Source of the DNA: Oscillospiraceae bacterium
GTDB lineage: Bacteria > Bacillota > Clostridia > Oscillospirales > Ruminococcaceae
Reading direction: 5' to 3'
Assembly (NCBI GenBank): GCA_021203065.1
Contig: JAJQBX010000025.1
Span: forward strand, 62,001-126,000
DNA: 64,000 bases
In this document: in pieces, positions 48,901 to 55,790 of the stretch
How positions within the stretch are numbered: position 1 is the stretch's first letter
Layout of the letters: the number at the start of each line of letters is the position of its first letter
Program-made: the position numbers and the translations under genes
Notes under the pieces: generated by a model
Told to the model about the DNA's origin: nothing
Seen by the model: only the letters and a program-made list of their open reading frames with translations
Databases searched by the model: none

Positions 48901-49320
48901 ACCTGCCCGAGGCAGATAAGATTCCAAGGCTTCCAGTTCACCAAGTCCTCAAGAATCGGCGAGCTCATCCCCGCAACCACCACCGATGGAGTTTACGGCG
49001 ACGCTTTCGAAATCAGGGAAGACTGCATCGCACATATCGGAAACAACGTAACGGTCGAATTCAACGATTTCGACTTTGGCGACGGCGACGTGAAGACGGT
49101 GACTATAACCGGCAGAACTTATAACACGAGCGACACCGTCCACATCCGCTTCTTCGACGATAACGGTCAGAAGGACAATACCGCCGTCATCTTCTACGGC
49201 GAGGAGGGACTTGTCACAAAGACATTTGACATCCCTGCTGTCACCGGCAAGACAGACGTCAAGCTCATCTGTCTCCCCGGCTGTGACTTCGATCTCTATT
49301 CAGTAGAATTTGACAAATAA
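45940..49320 (+). CDS. beta-galactosidase (GH2) with C-terminal accessory domains
   Basis: 1126 residues. GH2 order: sugar-binding jelly roll (WNAGWQFALKK...SRWYSGAGIFRSVYL), immunoglobulin-like domain, TIM barrel with RTSHNPPS, acid/base in MWSIGNEIYDTH and nucleophile in VIYGSETAS, then beta domains including a DUF4982-like part and Ig-like part, and finally a carbohydrate-binding-like domain (about 890-1126, twofold jelly roll). No signal peptide, so it probably acts on imported galactosides. ATG 45940 follows ACGGAGG. It could also be a beta-glucuronidase relative, but the length and flanks favour galactosidase. Confidence 0.88.
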   Translation: MKRTLWNAGWQFALKKPDEKPVESDFVPVDIPHDWLITDTRHLYADGDGYYKKTFTLTNTSGKVYILRFEGVYMDSTVYLNGEQIYEWKYGYTTFDVLLENVREGENEIEVLVRHRNPNSRWYSGAGIFRSVYLTESGENRIVPDGVYFCPEKTEDGWKAIIDTEITGSGEATLRHTVSGMDGDSVSIKADVTLDGSVSTNSQEITLGDVHVWDVDDPYLYTLKTELIKDGETVYEVSQRVGFKTVRFDPDHGFFLNGRHLKINGACLHHDQGALGSAVNKETTRRQLEKMIEMGVNSIRTSHNPPSVELMDLADEMGILIDSECFDMWELKKTTYDYARFFPEWHEKDVRSWIRRDRNHVSVIMWSIGNEIYDTHASKRGVELTDELTRCVHIDDYRRMHPITIGSNYMTWQGAQNCAEHIETVGYNYTERLYNEHHAKHPDWVIYGSETASTIQSRGTYHFPASKVCTTHDDHQCSSLMNCATGWGAVSPEYNIIQDRKHEFSLGQYIWTAWDYIGEPTPYWTKNSYFGHIDTAGFPKDSFYAYKAEWAKNAEPFVHLFPYWDFNEGQLIDLFIYSNCYESELFVNGVSKGRYTHDHVDGDTLSGRWKVPYEKGEIKAVGYDEKGNIVCKQIRHSFGDPKKIVLTPNKTTLKADCEDLIFIEISMEDENGYPVENARSYVNITVTGAGRLVGMDNGDSSDYGQYQETERKLFNGKLLAIVAATDKAGEITVTAESNGLPAEKLRLTAAPAPKREGASCILECKQSVRSKLIPARKIELHVSTQHITPDSGECIVTAEIFPKNSSFKASDIGYKVINDSGIVTNLAEVQEVDGKIVVVPNGDGEYRLRAYCKNGTEYEEIISEIEMRSSGFGQAGFDPYSEFVHAALHSKTEENLQDVAEGGVLTNVNRSEIWFNNVDFGKAGTNKVKVGLYLNAYETIRFEIVDREGNSYGKFASLREAIWNHYQYESVTLTKKLSGVKDICFVITCPRQIRFQGFQFTKSSRIGELIPATTTDGVYGDAFEIREDCIAHIGNNVTVEFNDFDFGDGDVKTVTITGRTYNTSDTVHIRFFDDNGQKDNTAVIFYGEEGLVTKTFDIPAVTGKTDVKLICLPGCDFDLYSVEFDK

Positions 49321-49333
49321 GCACAGATACAAA

Positions 49334-49366
49334 GAAAGCCGTAGGATTCGCTCCTGCGGCTTTTTG
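49334..49366. terminator. terminator between the GH2 gene and thrB
   Basis: AAAGCCGTAGGA pairs with TCCTGCGGCTTT and is followed by T residues on the plus strand; the A run at the other side also suits the convergent thrB transcript. Confidence 0.9.
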
Positions 49367-49376
49367 CTGTCAAAAA

Positions 49377-50264
49377 TCAGATTAACGCCGTTCCGACGTT
49401 GTCGATACTCAGTTCCTTGACCTGCCAGCTTGCAAGCCCTGCATTCTCAAGAGAGAACCGGGTTTTCCCTGCAAAGTAGGTGTTCCGGTCGTCTGCTATT
49501 GCCATTACAGTGGGACCTGCACCGCTTATGTAGACGCCGTATGCGCCGTGGCTGTAGGCGATGTCGAAGACCTCCTGACAGTGGGGAATGAGCTCAATTC
49601 TGTATGGCTGGTGGAGCTTGTCGTTGACCGCTTCACGGAGATTTTCAAATTTTCCTGTGAGAAGTGAAGCGGAGAAGAGTGCGGCTCTCGAAAGGTTATA
49701 GACTGCGTCCTTATGCGGAATCTCTTTCGGAAGGCAAGCGCGCGCCAGTTCAGTTTTCAGCTCGAAATCGGGGATAATTGCATAGAATTTGAGCTTGGTG
49801 TAGACCTCCTGTTTGACCCAGTGAACCTGTCTGCCGTCGAAAACTGCGGTTACGATTCCTCCCAAAAGTGCAGGAGCGGTGTTGTCCGGGTGACCCTCAA
49901 TCTGCGCCGAGAGATTGACGAGGTCATCGGTGGTAAGAGGATTTCCAAGAAGATGATTCGCCCCGACAAGCCCCGCAACAATGCAAGCCGACGACGATCC
50001 CAGCCCCCGAGCCATAGGGATATTGTTCGTCTGAACTATTTTTAGCCCATCGAGCTTTCTGCCGCAGACCTCGAACAGGTCACGTGCTGAAATGTAGATG
50101 AGATTACTTTCGTCAGTCGGAATTTTAACGTCGTCAGTCGAATTTATTTCAATTCTGTCCGACTCCTCCATCTCAACAAAGTTGTAATAGTCAAGCGCAA
50201 GCCCCAGCGCATCAAACCCCGCCCCCAAGTTGGCACTGGTAGCAGGTATACGTATCTTTATCAT
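49377..50264 (-). CDS. thrB: homoserine kinase
   Basis: 295 residues of the GHMP kinase family. Motif 1 in RIPATSANLGAGFDALGLAL, the phosphate loop PMARGLGSSSACIVAGL, and motif 3 GVYISGAGPTVMAI are in place. It makes O-phosphohomoserine for threonine synthesis. The ATG at 50264 follows AGGGAG at the right distance. thrA and thrC are not in the window. Confidence 0.95.
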   Translation of the reverse strand: MIKIRIPATSANLGAGFDALGLALDYYNFVEMEESDRIEINSTDDVKIPTDESNLIYISARDLFEVCGRKLDGLKIVQTNNIPMARGLGSSSACIVAGLVGANHLLGNPLTTDDLVNLSAQIEGHPDNTAPALLGGIVTAVFDGRQVHWVKQEVYTKLKFYAIIPDFELKTELARACLPKEIPHKDAVYNLSRAALFSASLLTGKFENLREAVNDKLHQPYRIELIPHCQEVFDIAYSHGAYGVYISGAGPTVMAIADDRNTYFAGKTRFSLENAGLASWQVKELSIDNVGTALI

Positions 50265-50300
50265 AAAAAGCACTCCCTTTGTGCTGTAATATCTCTAAAG

Positions 50301-50329
50301 AATATACCACAAATCGGCAAGGAGTGCAA
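50301..50329 (-). promoter_or_regulatory. promoter of thrB
   Basis: Minus strand: TTGCAC (50329-50324), 17-bp spacer, TATATT (50306-50301). Confidence 0.6.
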
Positions 50330-50353
50330 GAGTATTTTTTGAATCAAAAGGTC

Positions 50354-51001
50354 TCACAACCCCATATAATCCTCAATAATCATATCGCAAATCCCTCGCA
50401 TCTTTTCCCAGTCGTCCTTCGAGTGCTCCTCGAGCACCCCAACTGTATACATATCTGCGGCTTTTGCTCCTACGCAGCCGAGATATATATCCTCGAAGAC
50501 GGCGCAGGTTTTGGGGTTTACTCCGGCTTTTTCGGCGGCTAAGAGATAGACGTCGGGGAAGCCCTTTTTGCGCTTGACCTCGTCTGTCGTGACGAAAACG
50601 TCAAAGAGGTGGAGGACTCCGTGCCGCTCAAGGCATGGCTTGAAAAGCTCCGGTCGGGAAGCCGTGGCGAGGGCAATCTTCACGCCGCTTTGGTGGAGCT
50701 TTTCGATGAATTCCTTAGCTCCGGCAACCATCCCGATGACGTATGCGTAATCATATTCAAGCTCTTCGAGCCATTCGTTCATAACGACCTCTTTCGGGTC
50801 GGTAACTCCACACTCTGCGATGACATAGTCCGCCGCCTGAGAAAAGTTGAGCGTCGAAACCCTGTCATAGAAATCATCCGGAATCGGCAGGTTGCGCCTC
50901 TTCATAAAATTGATGTCGACCTCCCGCCATGCGCTGATGGACTCAACCAAAGTCCCATCAAGGTCGAAAATAGCACAGCTTATATCTTTGTAGAAATTCA
51001 T
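50354..51001 (-). CDS. HAD phosphatase (beta-phosphoglucomutase-like)
   Basis: 215 residues. Motif I IFDLDGTLVESISAW, motif II IALATASRPE, motif III K in VKRKKGFPDVY, motif IV VFEDIYLGCVGAKAA. The helical cap places it with the PGMB/phosphatase subfamily; the substrate is unknown. ATG 51001 follows GGAGG at 8 bp. It has its own promoter, divergent from recG. Confidence 0.85.
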   Translation of the reverse strand: MNFYKDISCAIFDLDGTLVESISAWREVDINFMKRRNLPIPDDFYDRVSTLNFSQAADYVIAECGVTDPKEVVMNEWLEELEYDYAYVIGMVAGAKEFIEKLHQSGVKIALATASRPELFKPCLERHGVLHLFDVFVTTDEVKRKKGFPDVYLLAAEKAGVNPKTCAVFEDIYLGCVGAKAADMYTVGVLEEHSKDDWEKMRGICDMIIEDYMGL

Positions 51002-51058
51002 ATATTGCACCTCCGTTTGCTATGCTTGATTATTGATAATTACCAATCGTAGAGATTT

Positions 51059-51087
51059 ATTTTAACCGATTTTTATGTAAATGTCAA
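51059..51087 (-). promoter_or_regulatory. promoter of the HAD gene
   Basis: Minus strand: TTGACA (51087-51082), 17-bp spacer, TAAAAT (51064-51059). It is back to back with the recG promoter. Confidence 0.7.
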
Positions 51088-51095
51088 TATACAGC

Positions 51096-51124
51096 TTGCA
51101 AAATCTGTGTGAATTTTATATAAT
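51096..51124 (+). promoter_or_regulatory. promoter of recG
   Basis: TTGCAA (51096-51101), 17-bp spacer, TATAAT (51119-51124); only 8 bp separate its -35 box from that of the HAD promoter. Confidence 0.7.
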
Positions 51125-51153
51125 AGAGCAAGAATTATCTGCGAGGTGAGAAG

Positions 51154-53166
51154 ATGAAGCTTTCCGATGACATAAAATACCTCAAGGGCGTTGGTCCGAA
51201 GCGTGCTGAAATATTTGCGAAGATGGATATTCACACAATCCGGGATCTCATATATCATCTCCCGAGGAGCTATACCGACTTTTCGTCGCCTGTTTCTATT
51301 CAGGATGCGGTGCTGGACGAAGTCAATATCTTAAGATGCCGCTGTTCAGAAAAGCACTCCTATCAGTATACTCGCCGTGGCATGCAGATATTCCAGCTTA
51401 TGTTCACCGACGGCACTGACGACATTTTCGTCACCCTCTTCAACCAGAATTACCTCTATGACAAGCTGAGAATCGGCGAGGACTATTTTCTTATAGGAAA
51501 GGTCAGCGGCACTCTCACCGAGCGCACCATGTCAAGCCCGAATATAGTCAGCGTTTCGGAAGCCGAAGCCGTCCGACCCATCTATCCCCTGACAGAGGGC
51601 ATGACGGAAAATATTCTCCGGAACTGCATGAAGAAAGCTCTCACATGTCTCGACACCGAAACCTGCGAGACAATGCCGCCAGAAATAATAGAAAAAGCCG
51701 GTCTTATGAACACCGACGATGCTTTGAGATATATTCACTTCCCGAGGACTCAGGCGGATATAGCCCCTGCCAGAAAACGCCTTGCATTTGATGAGCTTAC
51801 CACCCTCCAGCTCGGCATGCTCTCCCTGAAAGACCGCAACCGGACGCTTACGCCCTATGTCATGAGGGATTACTCGCTTGATGATTTCCATCGTTCACTC
51901 CCGTTCGAGCTCACCGGTGCGCAGAGAAAAGCTATTTCTGAATGCGTTTCGGATATGATGAAAAACGTCCCGATGAACCGCCTTATAATGGGTGATGTCG
52001 GGTCTGGAAAGACTGTTGTGGCGGCGGCTTGTTGCCTTCTTTGCCATTTGAACGGCACTCAGTCCTGCCTGATGGCACCTACTGAGGTCTTGGCTGACCA
52101 GCATGCCGAAACCCTATCAAAGTTCTTAGAGCCTCTTGGCGTGAAAGTTGCGCTTTTAAAGGGCTCGATGTCTCAAAAAGATAAAAATCAGGTAAGAGCG
52201 GGTCTTGCCAACGGCGAATACAGCGTCGCCGTAGGCACTCATGCCCTCTTCCAGAAAGGAACTGCGTTCAGAAATCTCGCCCTCGTCATCACTGACGAAC
52301 AGCACCGTTTCGGTGTCAACCAGCGTGACGCCTTGGCTGAAAAGGGCATCAACCCCCACCGTCTCGTAATGAGCGCAACGCCGATTCCGAGAACCTTGGC
52401 ACTCATGATTTACGGAGAGCTCGACATCTCGGTTCTTGACGAAATGCCAAAGGGCAGGCTGAAAATAGAGACCTATGCCGTCACTGGGAAGCTGAGAGCC
52501 AGAGCCTATAACTTCGTAAAAAATCTTCTCAACCAAGGCAGGCAAGCCTACATCATCTGTCCGGCAATCGACGAAGAGGACGGCATGCAGAGCGTCCTTG
52601 AATATGCCGAAAGAATCCGGAGCACTGATTTTGCGGATTATACGGTGAGCGTCCTCCACGGCAAGATGAAGTCAGCCGAGAAAGAGGCTGTGATGGAAAG
52701 CTTCAAAAACGGCGATATTCAGGTTCTGGTCTCCACTACTGTAGTTGAAGTTGGCGTCGACGTCCCGAATGCGGCGGTAATGCTGGTTGAGAACGCCGAC
52801 AGATTTGGTCTGAGCCAGCTTCACCAGCTCCGTGGGCGTGTCGGCAGGGGAGAATACCAGTCCTATTGCATCCTCATCACCGACAATGTGACCGAGACCT
52901 CGAAAAAGCGTCTCAAAGCCCTCGCCTCAACCTCCGACGGCTTCGAAATAAGTGAACTGGACTTAGAGCTCCGAGGACCGGGCGACTTCTTCGGCGACCG
53001 CCAGCACGGTCTCCCCACCTTCAAAATCGCCGACATCGCCGCAGATACTGATATTCTTAAACTTGCAAGGGAATCTGCGGAAGAGATTTATGCAAGCGGG
53101 TATCTGGAGACGATGGAGGGGAAAGGGCTCAGGGAGAATATTCAGAAATTATGGAGGGATGCGTGA
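51154..53166 (+). CDS. recG: ATP-dependent DNA helicase RecG
   Basis: 670 residues. The wedge domain (OB fold, residues ~50-150) is followed by helicase motifs I (MGDVGSGKTVVA), Ia, II (DEQH in VITDEQHRFGV), III (SATPIPRT), V (VSTTVVEVGVDVPNA) and VI (QLHQLRGRVGR), with the RecG-specific TRG region (YIICPAIDEED and ELRGPGDFFGDRQHG). It remodels stalled forks. A palindromic hairpin cluster follows directly after the stop. Confidence 0.97.
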   Translation: MKLSDDIKYLKGVGPKRAEIFAKMDIHTIRDLIYHLPRSYTDFSSPVSIQDAVLDEVNILRCRCSEKHSYQYTRRGMQIFQLMFTDGTDDIFVTLFNQNYLYDKLRIGEDYFLIGKVSGTLTERTMSSPNIVSVSEAEAVRPIYPLTEGMTENILRNCMKKALTCLDTETCETMPPEIIEKAGLMNTDDALRYIHFPRTQADIAPARKRLAFDELTTLQLGMLSLKDRNRTLTPYVMRDYSLDDFHRSLPFELTGAQRKAISECVSDMMKNVPMNRLIMGDVGSGKTVVAAACCLLCHLNGTQSCLMAPTEVLADQHAETLSKFLEPLGVKVALLKGSMSQKDKNQVRAGLANGEYSVAVGTHALFQKGTAFRNLALVITDEQHRFGVNQRDALAEKGINPHRLVMSATPIPRTLALMIYGELDISVLDEMPKGRLKIETYAVTGKLRARAYNFVKNLLNQGRQAYIICPAIDEEDGMQSVLEYAERIRSTDFADYTVSVLHGKMKSAEKEAVMESFKNGDIQVLVSTTVVEVGVDVPNAAVMLVENADRFGLSQLHQLRGRVGRGEYQSYCILITDNVTETSKKRLKALASTSDGFEISELDLELRGPGDFFGDRQHGLPTFKIADIAADTDILKLARESAEEIYASGYLETMEGKGLRENIQKLWRDA

Positions 53167-53168
53167 TT

Positions 53169-53252
53169 GTCGGCTACGCCGACGCCGCCCTACGGGCGGC
53201 ACCCCTCAGTCTGCGACTACGTCGCAGCCAGCTCCCCTTGACAGGGGAGCCT
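53169..53252. repeat. hairpin cluster and palindromic repeat, copy H
   Basis: Two perfect hairpins (GTCGGC-TAC-GCCGAC and GCCGCCC-TAC-GGGCGGC) precede copy H (53201-53252), whose second hairpin is CTGCGAC-GTA-GTCGCAG. It begins three bases after the recG stop. Confidence 0.8.
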
Positions 53253-53278
53253 TTTGCATTCTATGAGGGTTTGCTATT

Positions 53279-53365
53279 GGCCCCCTGATAAGGGGAGCTG
53301 TCAGCGAAGCTGACTGAGGGGTGCGCCGACCGGAAGGGAGGCGCGTCGCCGCAAAGCGGCGACAA
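53279..53365. repeat. palindromic repeat, copy I
   Basis: GGCCCCCTGATAAGGGGAGC, TCAGC-GAA-GCTGA and CTGAGGGGT (53279-53322), followed by the hairpin GTCGCCGC-AAA-GCGGCGAC (53346-53364) just before the sigma factor stop. Confidence 0.8.
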
Positions 53366-53929
53366 TTACACCTGTTCCAACCGCTCACCTAATCCCTTTC
53401 TCACCCTATGCAACATGCTTTTAACCCCCGCCTCGGTCATTCCGAGGCTTTTTGCTATCTCCCCGAGGGTGTCGGAATAGAAATACCTCATCACAAAGGC
53501 GATCCTTGCATCTTTCTTGAGACTGTAAAGATAGCTTTCGATCGTTTCTGCAAGTATCTTAACATCAAGCTCTTCATCGGGAGTAGAGCCGCCGCTCACG
53601 CACTCCTCAAGCTCATTCAGCGACACCGAATATTCAGAACCCTTTCTTTTATCCCTGTTGCGCCTGCGGTAGATGTCAATAGAATACTGCCGGGTGATTT
53701 TGCCCAAGTATGTCGAAAGTATGCCCGGTCGCTGCTCAGGCATCGAGTTCCACGCCTTGAGGTATGTCTCGTTGACGCTCTCCTCGCTGTCCTGCATGTC
53801 GTTAAGTACTGAATAGGCAATCTTCATGAGATACTTTTCGTACTTCTCCTGCGTCAGTCTGATAGCCTCCTCGTTACGAGCCCAGTAAAGACCCACGATA
53901 GCTTCGTCGGTAGTAATGATGTTTTCCAT
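53366..53929 (-). CDS. ECF-type RNA polymerase sigma factor
   Basis: 187 residues. Region 2 (YEKYLMKIAYSVLNDMQDSEE...YLKAWNSMPE) and region 4 (DARIAFVMRYFYSDTLGEIAKSLGMTEAGVKSMLHRVRKGL) with a clear helix-turn-helix identify a sigma-70 family ECF-like factor. The linker is rich in basic residues (RRRNRDKRKG). GGGGGTG precedes the ATG. It lies 20 bp downstream of a membrane protein gene that is probably its partner (inverted relative to the usual sigma-then-anti-sigma order). The stop is next to hairpin repeats. Confidence 0.9.
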   Translation of the reverse strand: MENIITTDEAIVGLYWARNEEAIRLTQEKYEKYLMKIAYSVLNDMQDSEESVNETYLKAWNSMPEQRPGILSTYLGKITRQYSIDIYRRRNRDKRKGSEYSVSLNELEECVSGGSTPDEELDVKILAETIESYLYSLKKDARIAFVMRYFYSDTLGEIAKSLGMTEAGVKSMLHRVRKGLGERLEQV

Positions 53930-53949
53930 GGTTGCACCCCCAAAAAATT

Positions 53950-54843
53950 TTAATAGTCGCCGTTGATGTAATCGGTTAGTTTTGCCGTAATCGCCTGTCT
54001 GGCGGCGTTGCTCAGATAGACCTCGTCGAACTTCGGCAGAATTTCCGCAATATCCTCCTGCGTGATGCCCTCGGCAATATAGTCGTCAATCGAGTGGCAG
54101 TAAATCCAGTAGAGCGAGTAGATATTCTCGCCCTTGACGATAGTCGTATCCGCCGCAAAATAAGCCGCAATCGCTTCGTTGTCACGAGAGAGAATCAGCT
54201 CGATTTCCTCGTCGGTCAGTTCGCCGTCCGTTAGCCCCAGTTGCAGGCTTCTAAGCATTTCCCATACATCTTCATCGGGAATATCGAAGTATAAGATGAA
54301 CGAATACAGATTTGCTGATTCGGCTACGGACGTGTAAGTCAGATTTGTAGATTTGTATTCATCAAGCCATTCCTTAGTCGCTTCCCAACCGACATAATCG
54401 GAAAATACTCCGGGAATATTGCCTATTCCCTCAATATATGTCGTTTCGATAAAAGCGTAGTTTGAATCCCCACCACTGCTTACATCAACCTCCGGCATCA
54501 CTTCATAATTCCCATCCCAGACTGAATCGTCCTCGTATGTGGGCGTATTATCCGGCTCGATTACATCTTCCGTTATCGGTTCTTCTTCCTCGATTATGGG
54601 CTCGTCTTCAATTATGGGCTCTTCCGTAACTTCGGGCTCAACCGGTTCAACTGGCAATTCTACATCCCGATTCAGATACGCCACTCCCGCCAACACAACC
54701 ACCGCCAAGCAGGCGGCAATCGCCACAAACCGGATGGCGGCTTTGCTGGCACGCTTTTTGCCTCGCAGGGCATCGGCTTCCGTCAGAATCTTGTCGCTGA
54801 ACATGCCGATGGCGTCGCTTAATTTTTCAACTGTGGTTTTCAT
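53950..54843 (-). CDS. single-pass membrane protein, probable partner of the sigma factor
   Basis: 297 residues. A cytoplasmic N-terminus (about 35 residues, MKTTVEKLSDAIGMF) precedes one membrane helix (RFVAIAACLAVVVLAGVAYL, about 38-57), then an acidic, repeat-rich segment of PIIEDEPIIEEEEPITEDV type, then a globular extracellular domain without known motif (WEATKEWLDEYKSTNL; EEIELILSRDNEAI). The layout fits an anti-sigma factor or sensor, but the short N-terminal part shows no zinc anti-sigma motif. AGGAAGGTGAT precedes the ATG. Confidence 0.7.
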   Translation of the reverse strand: MKTTVEKLSDAIGMFSDKILTEADALRGKKRASKAAIRFVAIAACLAVVVLAGVAYLNRDVELPVEPVEPEVTEEPIIEDEPIIEEEEPITEDVIEPDNTPTYEDDSVWDGNYEVMPEVDVSSGGDSNYAFIETTYIEGIGNIPGVFSDYVGWEATKEWLDEYKSTNLTYTSVAESANLYSFILYFDIPDEDVWEMLRSLQLGLTDGELTDEEIELILSRDNEAIAAYFAADTTIVKGENIYSLYWIYCHSIDDYIAEGITQEDIAEILPKFDEVYLSNAARQAITAKLTDYINGDY

Positions 54844-54860
54844 AATATCACCTTCCTATA

Positions 54861-54921
54861 GCAGTTATAGCCTCCCCTGAAAGGGGAGGGGGACCGCCGA
54901 CGAAGTCGGTGGTGGAGGGGT
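54861..54921. repeat. palindromic repeat, copy J (nearly identical to copy A)
   Basis: Reverse complement of 1995-2055 over all 61 bp except two bases that pair with each other. It lies upstream of the membrane-partner gene, between it and pduL. Confidence 0.9.
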
Positions 54922-54959
54922 GCGCCGCCAAAGGCGGCGCGCGCCAGCGAAGCTGGCGC
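54922..54959. repeat. two perfect hairpins between copies J and K
   Basis: GCGCCGCC-AAA-GGCGGCGC and GCGCCAGC-GAA-GCTGGCGC, both 8-bp stems with 3-base loops, back to back. Confidence 0.85.
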
Positions 54960-55007
54960 ACCCCTCAGTCACGCTTCGCGTGCCAGCTCCCCTTTCAGGG
55001 GAGCCTA
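54960..55007. repeat. palindromic repeat, copy K
   Basis: Inverted copy: ACCCCTCAGT, CACGC-TTC-GCGTG, then CTCCCCTTTCAGGGGAG. With J and the two hairpins between them it forms one long interrupted palindrome. Confidence 0.85.
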
Positions 55008-55084
55008 TTTGCTTCTTTCACAAATATGTTCAAGTAACCCTCTACTATCTATCCCGCCAAATCCCCATAAAAGTTTCACGAAAT

Positions 55085-55122
55085 CCGAAAAATCCCCCAG
55101 TCTTTTTGCGACCGGGGGATAA
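55085..55122 (-). terminator. terminator after pduL
   Basis: Minus strand: ATCCCCC and GGGGGAT pair around GGTCGCAAAAAGACT and run into TTTTTC. Confidence 0.85.
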
Positions 55123-55136
55123 AATCAGCTCAAAAA

Positions 55137-55712
55137 TCAGTCAACCTTGACAATTTCGCCGTAGAGCTCTCTGGGAGCACCGATGGCGTTTGATTCGTCG
55201 GTGTCGATGTGCATGGCGGTGGCGTAGGAGGAGCTTACTCTGCAGACGGTGTCGCCTAAGATGGCACTTCTTTCGGGAGTGTCAACTCTTACCCAGACGT
55301 TGTCGCCGTTCTTGACGCCGAGGGTTTCGGCATCTTCGGGAGTGAGGTGGATGTGTCTCTTGGCAACGATTACGCCCTCAGTAATCTCGATCTCTCCGCA
55401 GGGACCGACAACCTTGCAGGGTGCTGAACCGGCTAAGTCGCCCGACTCTCTGATGGGTGCTGTGATTCCGATTGAACGGGCATCGGTTGCCGAAAGCTCA
55501 ACCTGAACTGCGCTTCTGCAGGGACCAAGGATGGAGACGTTCGGGAGCTCTTTCTTCGGACCGACAATTGTGACTCTCTGCTCGCTGGCGAACTGACCGG
55601 GCTGAGAGAGGTCTTTCTTTTTGGTAAGTGTTGCGCCTGCGCCGAAGAGAACTTCAAGAGCCTCCTGAGTTACGTGGACGTGACGTGCTGATGTTTCTAC
55701 GATAAATTTCAT
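55137..55712 (-). CDS. pduL: PduL-type phosphate acyltransferase
   Basis: 191 residues: two tandem PduL beta-barrels. Zinc-binding motifs are SARHVHVT (His pair near 11-13) and KRHIHLTPEDA, with AMHIDTDESNA at the end. The enzyme converts acyl-CoA to acyl-phosphate, serving as phosphotransacetylase in acetate or propionate formation. No N-terminal encapsulation peptide and no microcompartment genes nearby, so it is probably a free metabolic Pta. Confidence 0.93.
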   Translation of the reverse strand: MKFIVETSARHVHVTQEALEVLFGAGATLTKKKDLSQPGQFASEQRVTIVGPKKELPNVSILGPCRSAVQVELSATDARSIGITAPIRESGDLAGSAPCKVVGPCGEIEITEGVIVAKRHIHLTPEDAETLGVKNGDNVWVRVDTPERSAILGDTVCRVSSSYATAMHIDTDESNAIGAPRELYGEIVKVD

Positions 55713-55758
55713 TATGATTTCCTCCAGTTTATTTTAGGGTGATTGTTTTCTACCACTA

Positions 55759-55787
55759 AGTTTACTCCGCAATTTGGCAAACGTCAA
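55759..55787 (-). promoter_or_regulatory. promoter of pduL
   Basis: Minus strand: TTGACG (55787-55782), 17-bp spacer, TAAACT (55764-55759). Confidence 0.6.
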
Positions 55788-55790
55788 GAG

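Noticed and set aside
29883..55007. CRISPR array
   Set aside because: The repeats are palindromic, irregularly spaced and differ between copies; there is no regular spacing of unique spacers and no cas gene.
55137..55712. Bacterial microcompartment marker (pduL)
   Set aside because: The N-terminal encapsulation peptide and all shell proteins are missing, so this is most likely a free phosphotransacylase.
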